A program made the position numbers and the translations under genes. The notes under the pieces were generated by a model. That model made no database searches, was not told the DNA's origin, and worked only from the letters and a program-made list of their open reading frames with translations. From Anaerolineae bacterium (GTDB lineage: Bacteria > Chloroflexota > Anaerolineae > Aggregatilineales > Aggregatilineaceae), in assembly GCA_016926875.1 (NCBI GenBank), contig JAFGNU010000018.1, positions 17,003-81,002 of the forward strand: DNA of 64,000 nucleotides. The letters are read 5' to 3'. Shown here piece by piece: positions 17,320 through 24,704 of this stretch (its first letter is position 1; every line of letters begins with the position of its first letter).

Positions 17320-18174
17320 GTGCAGCGCGGAGGCCGCGTTTTTACATTCGCGATGACACTGGTTGTCATCTTGCTGTTGATCTATTTTAGCTGGCAGGGC
17401 GGGCTGGGACCGCTGGAAGGTGCTGTATCGGTACCGCTCAACTTCTTGCAAGGCGTGATCGGCAGCGTAACGCGGGGCGTCGGCGGCGTGCGGGACGACG
17501 TTGCCAACTTCCGCAAACTGGAGCGGCGTAACAAGGACCTGGAAGAAGCGCTGGCCGTCTACCAGGCGGAACTGGCCGAGCTGCGCGAAAAAGGGCACGA
17601 CTATGACCGGCTCGCCGCGCTGCTGGAGTATGACCGCTACGGGCCGCAAGACTGGGAAACCGTGACCTGTGACGTGATCGGCGTGGATAACACCGGGTTT
17701 GTGCGTGCCATCCAGATCGACTGCGGGCGGCGAGATGGTGTTGAGATCATGGACCCGGTTGTGACCGAACTGGGCATGGTAGGCCGCGTGGTCAAGGTGT
17801 CGGCGACGGGCGCGGAAATTCTGCTGCTGACGGATGCCAACAGCAGTGTCAACGTCCGCTTGCAGCAGTCCAGGGCCGATGGGCTGGTGATCGGGCAGTT
17901 GAGCGGCGACCTGCTGATGTCGTTCATCCCGGTGGATGCCGAGGTCCAGGAAGGCGACCTGGTGATGACCAATGGCCTGGGCCAGAACTTCCCGGCAGAC
18001 CTGCTGGTGGGGCAGGTGCTCAGCGTGGCGCTGGGCGAAAGCGAGCTGTACCAGGAAGCGCGTGTCCGCAGCCTGGTCAACTTCGACCGGTTGGAAATCG
18101 TGCAGGTGATCATCAACTTTGAACCGGTGGACCTGTCCGTATTTGAAGAGGAAGAAGCCGAGGCCGCGCCGTGA
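17320..18174 (+). CDS. mreC: Rod shape-determining protein MreC
   Basis: 284 aa from GTG at 17320, 6 bases after GGAGGA. An N-terminal membrane helix (FTFAMTLVVILLLIYFSW) is followed by a coiled coil (RKLERRNKDLEEALAVYQAELAEL), then the two beta-barrel domains, with the usual MreC motif QIDCGRRDGVEIMDPVV and the NSSVNVRLQQSRADGLVIGQ region. MreC spans the membrane and couples the elongation machinery inside the cell to PBP2 outside. It opens a locus continuing with mreD (4-base overlap), mrdA, min genes and rodA. mreB, which normally precedes it, is absent. Confidence 0.93.
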   Translation: MQRGGRVFTFAMTLVVILLLIYFSWQGGLGPLEGAVSVPLNFLQGVIGSVTRGVGGVRDDVANFRKLERRNKDLEEALAVYQAELAELREKGHDYDRLAALLEYDRYGPQDWETVTCDVIGVDNTGFVRAIQIDCGRRDGVEIMDPVVTELGMVGRVVKVSATGAEILLLTDANSSVNVRLQQSRADGLVIGQLSGDLLMSFIPVDAEVQEGDLVMTNGLGQNFPADLLVGQVLSVALGESELYQEARVRSLVNFDRLEIVQVIINFEPVDLSVFEEEEAEAAP

Positions 18175-18677
18175 GTAACTATATCGCCATCCCCGTACTG
18201 ATGGTTGCTGCCATCGTGAATTCGGCGGTTATGCCCGAATTCCGGCTGGGCGGCGGTGCGCCGGACGTGGTGTTCTTGCTGGTGATCTCCTGGGGGCTGC
18301 TGGTCGATGTCCGGGCAGCGCTCACCTGGGCCGTGATCGGCGGCGTGATGCAGGATTGGCTGTCGATTGCGCCGCTGGGCACTTCGGCGTTAGGGCTGGC
18401 GATGGTGGTGTTCGCAGCCGATACGGCATTCCGGCAGGTGCCGCGCGGCAGCCTGCTTATCCCGCCGCTGGTGGCGGGCGCGGGCACGGTGGCCTACCAT
18501 CTGATCGTGCTGGGCGTGCTGGGCCTGACGGGCACCACCGTACCGATCGGCCAGGGGTTGTATTACGTCACGCTGCCGACGGTGATCTACAACACGGTCC
18601 TGATCGTGCCGGTTTTCCGCGTGATGGGCACCATTCACCGCTGGCTGAGTCCGCGCCGCCCGCCGATTGGGGGATAG
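18171..18677 (+). CDS. mreD: Rod shape-determining protein MreD
   Basis: 168 aa, GTG start overlapping the mreC stop (GTGA), implying translational coupling. Five to six membrane helices with the MreD pattern: PEFRLGGGAPDVVFLLVISWGL near the N-terminus and QDWLSIAPLGTSALG in the next helices. MreD is a small integral membrane partner of MreC in the elongasome. The sequence is poorly conserved in general, so position after mreC is a main argument. Confidence 0.9.
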   Translation: MSNYIAIPVLMVAAIVNSAVMPEFRLGGGAPDVVFLLVISWGLLVDVRAALTWAVIGGVMQDWLSIAPLGTSALGLAMVVFAADTAFRQVPRGSLLIPPLVAGAGTVAYHLIVLGVLGLTGTTVPIGQGLYYVTLPTVIYNTVLIVPVFRVMGTIHRWLSPRRPPIGG

Positions 18678-18681
18678 TGGC

Positions 18682-18709
18682 TGGCGATTGGCGGTTGGCT
18701 GTTGACTGC
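18682..18709. repeat. Heptanucleotide tandem repeat, first tract
   Basis: Four tandem 7-base units (TGGCGAT, TGGCGGT, TGGCTGT, TGACTGC) right after mreD. A second tract of five related units is at 21936-21970, between minC and minD. They resemble the short tandemly repeated heptamers described in cyanobacterial genomes. Nothing else is evident in the mreD-mrdA gap. Confidence 0.55.
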
Positions 18710-18844
18710 CGCGTAAAAAACAGGGTGGCAAAGCTTCATCCCTGTGGGATTGTTGTGTGAGGGCTATAAAAACGCCAGGGGTAGATACTTTAGTGGTACG
18801 GTTTAGTGATAGAGTGATGGTAGAAGCGGTGTGGAGTGAGTGAC

Positions 18845-21121
18845 ATGAACGACCGACGTATCCTTCCATTCCAGGGCTGGCGGCTGATTTTTGCGCAGGC
18901 GGTGGTTGTCTTTTCGCTGATCGTGCTGGTGCTGCGCATGGGCGAACTGCAATTTCTGCGCGGTGAGCAGTTTGTCGAAGACGCCGAAGAAAACCGGCTC
19001 CAGCTTGTGCTCCAGGCGGCCCCGCGCGGCGCGATCTACGACCGCTACCGGACGCCGCTCGCCAAAAACGACCCTGCTTACAACGTGATGATCACCCCTG
19101 CCGACCTGCCCGACGATCCCGCCGCCGTGCTGGAAGAGTATAACCGCCTGTCGGCGTTGATCGACGTGCCCGCCACGCGCGCCGTAGCCGATGCGGCAGG
19201 CCGTACCACCGAGCGCAGCCTGGACGAGATGGTCCTTGAGGGTGAAGGGATCGCGCCTTATACCCCGGTGCTGGTGGCCCAGGACATCCCGCGCTATGTC
19301 GCGTACCGTATTATGGAGGAAGCGCAGCTTCTGCCGGGCGTGACGGTCGAGGTGGCGTCTGTACGCGAGTATCCCAGCGGCGCGGCCACCGCGCACATCA
19401 TCGGCTATCTTGGTCCCATCGGCCCGGAAGAAGAGGTGCGGCTGCGCGAGCTGGGCTATAACCCCGCCTTTGACCGCATCGGCTATGCGGGCATCGAAGC
19501 GTTCCTCCAAGAACAGCTTGCCGGGAAGCGAGGGATGCAAACCTGGATCGTGGACGTAGCGGGCCAACCCATCCAGATGATCGAAGAAGAAAAGTTTGAA
19601 GCGGGCATGAGCGTCCAGCTCACGCTTGACCTGGACCTTCAAGAAGCCGCGCAGGAAGCGCTGATCCGCCAGATCAACGTCACCAACGCCAGCGAACAGC
19701 GGCTTGTCACCCAGCAGGGCGTGGTGATCGCCATGGACCCGCGCAACGGCGAAATCCTGGCGATGGTAAGCTGGCCCAGCTACGACAACACGCGCTTCGC
19801 GCGCAGCATCGACGGCGAATACTACTTTGACCAGTTTGACGACCCGCTGCGCCCCCTGGTCAACCACGCTGTCAGCGCGCTGTACCCGCCCGGCTCGGTG
19901 TGGAAAGTGATCACGGCGACTGCCGCTGTCGAAGAAGACGTGATCGATCCGGCGTCCAAGCTGTACTGTGCGGGCAGCCTGGTGCTGCCCAACGCCTACG
20001 CCCCGCGTGACGAAAGCCGGGGTCAAACGTTTGTTTGCTGGCTGCGCAGCGGCCACGGAGAGGTAGACCTGCTTAAGGGCATTGCGCAAAGCTGCGACGT
20101 CTACTTTTACCAGCTCGGCGGCGGCAATCCGAAAGTCAGCGAATCAATCCTCCGCTCCGGCGGACTGGGCATTTATGACCTGTACCGCTGGGCCACGGCC
20201 TTCGGCGTCGGGTCGGAACTGGGGATCGAGCTGCCCGGCGAACTGGCCGGGCGAATGCCCGAAAACCAGTGGAAGCGCCGTTTTTATGGCGAGAGCTGGT
20301 CGACCGGCGACACGTACAACGCCGCATTTGGCCAGGGTTATGTTACGGTGACTCCGCTCCAACTGCTGAATGCGGTCACCGCGATTGTCAACGGCGGTAC
20401 GCTCTACCAGCCGAGAATGGTCATGAACCTGCAAGATGCGAACGGCAACATCCTGCAAGATTTTGAGCCGCAGGTTGCCCGTACAATTATGCCCAAATCC
20501 GGTGAGGACGTGGTGCTGCTGCTTCAGGAAGACATGATCATCAATGGTGGCAACAGCCTCGTCTGCCGCTGTGAAAAAACCAGCGACTACTACAACGAAG
20601 CGCTCTGCAACCCGGACGGCTATCGCTCGCGCTTTGATCGCAACCCCGATCCCGCCGTCGAAGACTGGGTCGAGTACCGCGTCAACGTGCCCTTTAACTA
20701 CACCTTCAACGCGGGCGTCTGCGACCAGTTTGAGTTTGAAAGCCTGAACCGGCAGCAGCGCTATATCCCGGCGATGGCCTCGCGCGAGACGATTGAACTG
20801 ATCCAGCGCGGTATGCGCGAAGCCGTGCTGACCGGAACGGCGTCCGGCGCAGCGCTGTCATACGTCAACGTGGCAGGCAAAACCGGCACGGCGGAATACT
20901 GCGACGACATCGCCTACCCGTTGGGCCTGTGCGTTCCGGGCCAATGGCCCGCGCACGCCTGGTATGTTGGCTACGCGCCCTACGAAGACCCGGAGATCGT
21001 CATCATCGCGTTTGTATACAATGGTGGCGAAGGGTCGGCGGTGGCTGCGCCCATTGTGCGCGACGTGATGGATTCATACTACAAGCTGAAGGCCGCGCGC
21101 GGCGAATCGGTGGCAGAATAG
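18845..21121 (+). CDS. mrdA: Penicillin-binding protein 2 (elongasome transpeptidase)
   Basis: 758 aa from ATG at 18845, 8 bases after GGAG. An N-terminal membrane helix (FAQAVVVFSLIVLVLRMG) is followed by the PBP dimerisation domain starting QAAPRGAIYDRYRTPLA and the transpeptidase domain. Catalytic motifs: SVWK (S351, K354), SCD (416-418, the SxN/SxD position) and KTGT (679-682). It makes 4-3 peptide cross-links during side-wall growth and is paired with RodA, encoded at the end of this locus. Length is above the usual 600-650 aa, and the extra length includes a Cys-rich segment near residues 570-640 (VCRCEK...ALCNPD...GVCDQ). Confidence 0.94.
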   Translation: MNDRRILPFQGWRLIFAQAVVVFSLIVLVLRMGELQFLRGEQFVEDAEENRLQLVLQAAPRGAIYDRYRTPLAKNDPAYNVMITPADLPDDPAAVLEEYNRLSALIDVPATRAVADAAGRTTERSLDEMVLEGEGIAPYTPVLVAQDIPRYVAYRIMEEAQLLPGVTVEVASVREYPSGAATAHIIGYLGPIGPEEEVRLRELGYNPAFDRIGYAGIEAFLQEQLAGKRGMQTWIVDVAGQPIQMIEEEKFEAGMSVQLTLDLDLQEAAQEALIRQINVTNASEQRLVTQQGVVIAMDPRNGEILAMVSWPSYDNTRFARSIDGEYYFDQFDDPLRPLVNHAVSALYPPGSVWKVITATAAVEEDVIDPASKLYCAGSLVLPNAYAPRDESRGQTFVCWLRSGHGEVDLLKGIAQSCDVYFYQLGGGNPKVSESILRSGGLGIYDLYRWATAFGVGSELGIELPGELAGRMPENQWKRRFYGESWSTGDTYNAAFGQGYVTVTPLQLLNAVTAIVNGGTLYQPRMVMNLQDANGNILQDFEPQVARTIMPKSGEDVVLLLQEDMIINGGNSLVCRCEKTSDYYNEALCNPDGYRSRFDRNPDPAVEDWVEYRVNVPFNYTFNAGVCDQFEFESLNRQQRYIPAMASRETIELIQRGMREAVLTGTASGAALSYVNVAGKTGTAEYCDDIAYPLGLCVPGQWPAHAWYVGYAPYEDPEIVIIAFVYNGGEGSAVAAPIVRDVMDSYYKLKAARGESVAE

Positions 21122-21190
21122 CACGCTTGTTGAAAACGAGTATAGTAGTAGAAGAAAGCCGCGCGATCTGCTGCGATTGGGTCGCGGGCG

Positions 21191-21928
21191 ATGGATTCGC
21201 AGCCATACCGGGATGCAGACGACGTAACGATGGATGATTCCATTACCCTGAAAGGCATCAAGCAGGGGCTGCTGGTCACGATCAAGCCTGATGGCAAGTG
21301 GTCTGACCTGACAGGCCGCCTGATGACCCTGATCGATTCGCAGGGCGATTTTTTCCAGGGCGCACAGGTGACGCTGGCGCTTGGGCCGCGCGACCTGCGG
21401 GGACACGAGCTGTCAGGTATCCAAACCCAGCTTGCCCGGCGCGGCGTGATGCTGCTGGCCGTTCTGAGCGACAGCGAGAGAACCATTAGCTCCACGCGCA
21501 AGCTCGGCTTGCAGACTGCGCTGGATACGCTGATCGTGGAAGAAGCTGAACCCATCGTGCCGGAGGCGCCCAAGCCGCCGCCCATTGATTCGGAGGAACA
21601 CGGCACACACGGCGTGTTGATCAAGCGCACGCTGCGTAATGGGCGGACGGTGCACAGTGACGGTCATGCCGTGATCATCGGGGATGTGAACGCGGGCGCG
21701 GTGGTCGTGGCGCACGGGGACGTGATTGTGTGGGGCAGGCTGCGCGGCACGGTGCACGCCGGGGCCAACGGTGACGAAGCGGCGGTGGTCTGCGCGCTGT
21801 ACCTGGCGCCGACCCAGCTTCGTATCGCCGGGTATATCACTATCTCGCCCGAAGACCGGCGGCGCAAGCCTCGCCCTGAAAAAGCGATGATCCGCAATGG
21901 CCGCATCGAAGCGGTTGCGTGGGAGTAG
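21191..21928 (+). CDS. minC: Septum site-determining protein MinC
   Basis: 245 aa if it starts at ATG 21191; ATG at 21230 (MDDSITLKG, 232 aa) matches family starts equally well, and neither has a clear ribosome binding site. The N-terminal domain contains TLKGIKQGLLVTI. The C-terminal beta-helix carries the family signatures RTVHSDGHAVIIGDVNAGAVVV and GDVIVWGRLRGTVHAGA. MinC blocks FtsZ polymerisation away from midcell when recruited by MinD. It lies 69 bases after mrdA and is followed by minD and minE, as in the classical locus. Confidence 0.93.
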   Translation: MDSQPYRDADDVTMDDSITLKGIKQGLLVTIKPDGKWSDLTGRLMTLIDSQGDFFQGAQVTLALGPRDLRGHELSGIQTQLARRGVMLLAVLSDSERTISSTRKLGLQTALDTLIVEEAEPIVPEAPKPPPIDSEEHGTHGVLIKRTLRNGRTVHSDGHAVIIGDVNAGAVVVAHGDVIVWGRLRGTVHAGANGDEAAVVCALYLAPTQLRIAGYITISPEDRRRKPRPEKAMIRNGRIEAVAWE

Positions 21929-21935
21929 GCAGCGA

Positions 21936-21970
21936 TTGGCGATTGGCTTTTGGCGGTTAGCAGTTGGCCT
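21936..21970. repeat. Heptanucleotide tandem repeat, second tract
   Basis: Five tandem 7-base units (TTGGCGA, TTGGCTT, TTGGCGG, TTAGCAG, TTGGCCT) just after the minC stop and about 105 bases before minD. Same unit type as 18682-18709. No gene is evident in this gap. Confidence 0.6.
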
Positions 21971-22075
21971 GCGGTGATTATGTGGGCAAACTGATTCGAA
22001 TCCGCGCAGGCAGGCGTGTTCTTCGCTGTGCGTAGACAGGCTGGCGGCTGAAAGCGACATAAAAGGAACCGGTAG

Positions 22076-22891
22076 ATGAGTGCCCGAATTGTAACCATAA
22101 CCTCCGGCAAAGGGGGCGTTGGCAAGACCACCGCGACGGCCAACCTGGCGGTGTCGCTTGCCAGCCTGGGTAAAAAGGTCATCTGTATCGACGCTGATAT
22201 TGGGCTGCGCAACCTGGACGTGGTGATGGGCCTGGAAAACCGGATCGTGTATGACTTGGTAGACGTGATCGAGGGCCGCTGCAACCTGCGCCAGGCGATG
22301 GTCAAAGACCGGCGAATCCCCGACCTGTACCTGCTCCCGGCGGCCCAAACCCGTGACAAAACGGCGGTCAGCCCGGATGACATGATAACTCTGACCGATG
22401 GTTTGCGCCCAGACTACGAGTATATCCTGATCGACAGCCCTGCCGGGATCGAGTGGGGTTTTCGGAACGCGCTTGCCCCTGCCGATGAGGTGGTTGTGGT
22501 CACCAACCCGGAGGTGGCCGCCGTCCGCGACGCCGACCGGATCATCGGGCTGATCGAAGCTGACGAGCGCAGGCTACCGGCCAGCCTGATTATCAACCGT
22601 GTCAAGCCGGACATGGTACGCCAGGGCGACATGCTCTCGGTGGACGATGTGATCGACATCCTGTCCGTGCGGCTGCTGGGCGTCATTCCAGAAGATGAAT
22701 ATATCCTGATCGCATCAAACAAAGGCGTGCCGATCACGCTGGATCACCAGAACAGCCCGGCAAGTACGGCGTTTCGCAACATTGCGCGCCGCCTGACCGG
22801 GGAGCAGGTACCGCTGATCAACCTGGACAGCCGTGGCGGCATCCTGCGCCGGTTAGCCCGGATTTTTGGCGCGTCCAAAGCTGCGCCTTAG
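22076..22891 (+). CDS. minD: Septum site-determining ATPase MinD
   Basis: 271 aa. A deviant Walker A motif GKGGVGKTT at 11-19, then CIDADIGLRNLDVVMGLENR and IDSPAGIEWGFRNALAPADE (Walker B region). The C-terminus ends in an amphipathic helix (GGILRRLARIFGA), the membrane-targeting sequence. MinD binds the membrane in its ATP form, recruits MinC and is released by MinE. It sits 19 bases upstream of minE. Confidence 0.96.
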   Translation: MSARIVTITSGKGGVGKTTATANLAVSLASLGKKVICIDADIGLRNLDVVMGLENRIVYDLVDVIEGRCNLRQAMVKDRRIPDLYLLPAAQTRDKTAVSPDDMITLTDGLRPDYEYILIDSPAGIEWGFRNALAPADEVVVVTNPEVAAVRDADRIIGLIEADERRLPASLIINRVKPDMVRQGDMLSVDDVIDILSVRLLGVIPEDEYILIASNKGVPITLDHQNSPASTAFRNIARRLTGEQVPLINLDSRGGILRRLARIFGASKAAP

Positions 22892-22910
22892 TGTAACTGG
22901 GGGTGAACAC

Positions 22911-23246
22911 ATGACATCCCTTATAGACCGACTGCTGGGACGTAAAACGCCGACCAGCGCCGAACTGGCCCGTGAGCGCCTGAAACTGGTCCTGGTCACC
23001 GACCGGAGCGACCTATCACCGGAAACGCTGGAGCAGATGCAGGCTGAGATCATCCAGGTGATCACGCGCTATATCAAAATCGACCAGTCGAAGGTTCACA
23101 TCAAGCTGGAACAGCGCGCCAGGGAAAACTACCTGGTGGCGGATATTCCGCTGGTGCGCGATCACAGCCAGAGCGCGGCCCCCCCGCCGCCCGCGCCTGC
23201 CGGTTCGGCTCAACTGGCCGAGCCTGAAAAACCGTCCGGCTCGTAG
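22911..23246 (+). CDS. minE: Cell division topological specificity factor MinE
   Basis: 111 aa from ATG at 22911 after a GGGGGTGA binding site; an in-frame start at 22866 lies within minD. Recognisable MinE: LIDRLLGRKTPTSAELARERLKLVLVTDR, then LEQMQAEIIQVITRYIKID. The last 28 residues are a Pro/Ala-rich tail (SAAPPPPAPAG...) beyond the usual 80-90 residue family length. MinE stimulates MinD ATPase and sets the division site. Its presence points to an oscillating or dynamic Min system. Confidence 0.92.
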   Translation: MTSLIDRLLGRKTPTSAELARERLKLVLVTDRSDLSPETLEQMQAEIIQVITRYIKIDQSKVHIKLEQRARENYLVADIPLVRDHSQSAAPPPPAPAGSAQLAEPEKPSGS

Positions 23247-23325
23247 TGTGCCAGGCGTTCGCCGGTTGGTGTTGTCCCGGCTGCGTAAATACAGCGCGGG
23301 AACGATGTCTATCTGCCCTTGCCCG

Positions 23326-23348
23326 AAGCGCATCCCCTGCGCTTTTTT
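23326..23348 (+). terminator. Rho-independent terminator after minE
   Basis: A 7-bp stem AAGCGCA/TGCGCTT (23326-23332 with 23338-23344), 5-base loop, running into six T residues (23343-23348). It separates the mre/min transcript from rodA, which has its own promoter. Confidence 0.85.
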
Positions 23349-23395
23349 GTTTGCTGGTATGGCCGACGGTTGGCCGCCGCCCGCCAATCGCTCTT

Positions 23396-23423
23396 TTGCC
23401 GGGCAAGATAGGAACGCTATAAT
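23396..23423 (+). promoter_or_regulatory. Likely rodA promoter
   Basis: TTGCCG at 23396-23401, 16-base spacer, perfect TATAAT at 23418-23423; rodA starts 55 bases later. It follows directly on the minE terminator. Confidence 0.65.
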
Positions 23424-23478
23424 CGGCACGGATACAGGATGTGCCTGGAAGCTGGTAGACGAGTTGAGCCGGTAGCGT

Positions 23479-24588
23479 ATGCAGCAAACCAAACCGAATA
23501 TCTGGCGCGATTTTGACTTCACCCTGCTGGGCGTGACGCTGCTCCTGATCATCATCGGCATCTTGATGATTCGCAGCGCGACCATGGACGCCGTCGATCC
23601 CGACCTGATCAACCGCGTGCCCAGCCAGGTTCAATTCACCATCATTGGCATGGCAGTCGTGTTCATCGTGGCCGCGATGGATTACCGCCTGCTGGGCAGC
23701 ATTCACAGCTTTATCTACGGTTTTGTGATCGTCATCCTGGGGCTGGTGGCCGTGCTGGGCGTGGTGGGTGAAGCGGGCGCGCAAAGTTGGCTGAACGTTG
23801 GCTTGCAGGTCCAGCCCGCCGAGTTGGGTAAGATGCTGCTGGTCATCACGCTGGCGCAGCACCTGGCCAACAACTACGGAAAAATCAACCGGCTGAGCGC
23901 CGTGCTGCTGTCGTTGGCCCATATCGGCGTCCCGGCGCTGATGGTCTTTGTCCAGCCGGACCTGGGCACCGCCAGCGTGATGTTTGTGGTCTGGTTTGTG
24001 ATGGTCTGGGCGGCAGGCCTGCGCTTTAAGCACCTGGCGCTGTTTGTAAGCATCGGGCTGATTATGCTGCCGGTGCTGTGGTTCAGCATGGAAGAATACC
24101 AGCAGCAGCGCATTATCTCGTTTATCAGCCCGGAATCCGACCCCGAAGCGCAGTACAACATCGACCAGGCGTTGATCAGCATCGGCTCCGGCGGGATGAT
24201 GGGCAAGGGCTACGGCAACGGTTCGCAGACGCAGGGGCGTTTTTTGCGCGTGCGCCATACCGACTTCATTTTTAGCGTGATTGCGGAGGAGATGGGCTTC
24301 GTCGGCGCGACGATTGTCATTGTGTTGATGGGCGTCGTGATCTGGCGCTGTTTGCGCGGTGCGGCGGTTGCTGCCGACGCGGTGGGCAGCCTGATCTGTT
24401 ATGGCGTGGCGGGGATGGTCTTTTTCCAGACCATGGTATCCATCGGCATGAACCTGAATATCCTGCCCGTGACAGGGCTGACGCTGCCATTTGTGAGTTC
24501 GGGCGGGTCGTCGTTGGTGACCATGCTGATCGGGATTGGACTGGTCGAGAGCGTGGTCATACGCCGCCGCCTGCGGGAGTACACCTAG
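23479..24588 (+). CDS. rodA: Peptidoglycan glycosyltransferase RodA (SEDS family)
   Basis: 369 aa, ten predicted membrane helices. SEDS signatures: GAQSWLNVGLQVQPAELGK, VQPDLGTASV, RVRHTDFIFSVIAEEMGF and the closing PVTGLTLPFVSSGGSS. The Asp in the PDLGT loop is part of the polymerase site in the family. RodA polymerises lipid II into glycan strands together with PBP2, whose gene is 2.4 kb upstream in the same locus. The shape-locus context favours RodA over FtsW. Confidence 0.93.
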   Translation: MQQTKPNIWRDFDFTLLGVTLLLIIIGILMIRSATMDAVDPDLINRVPSQVQFTIIGMAVVFIVAAMDYRLLGSIHSFIYGFVIVILGLVAVLGVVGEAGAQSWLNVGLQVQPAELGKMLLVITLAQHLANNYGKINRLSAVLLSLAHIGVPALMVFVQPDLGTASVMFVVWFVMVWAAGLRFKHLALFVSIGLIMLPVLWFSMEEYQQQRIISFISPESDPEAQYNIDQALISIGSGGMMGKGYGNGSQTQGRFLRVRHTDFIFSVIAEEMGFVGATIVIVLMGVVIWRCLRGAAVAADAVGSLICYGVAGMVFFQTMVSIGMNLNILPVTGLTLPFVSSGGSSLVTMLIGIGLVESVVIRRRLREYT

Positions 24589-24704
24589 CACAGCCCTGCA
24601 TAAACACGCGCTAAGCCAGTATTGTGCCCAAGATTTGAGCAGGCTGGTGTTGAATTAGCTGGCAGCTTATCCATGTGTCCGCGAATCACAGCAGATGGTA
24701 ACTT

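Noticed and set aside
17056..17649. N-terminal extension of the HEAT-repeat gene to 17649
   Set aside because: It is antisense to the beginning of mreC; a good ribosome binding site sits before ATG 17053-17055.
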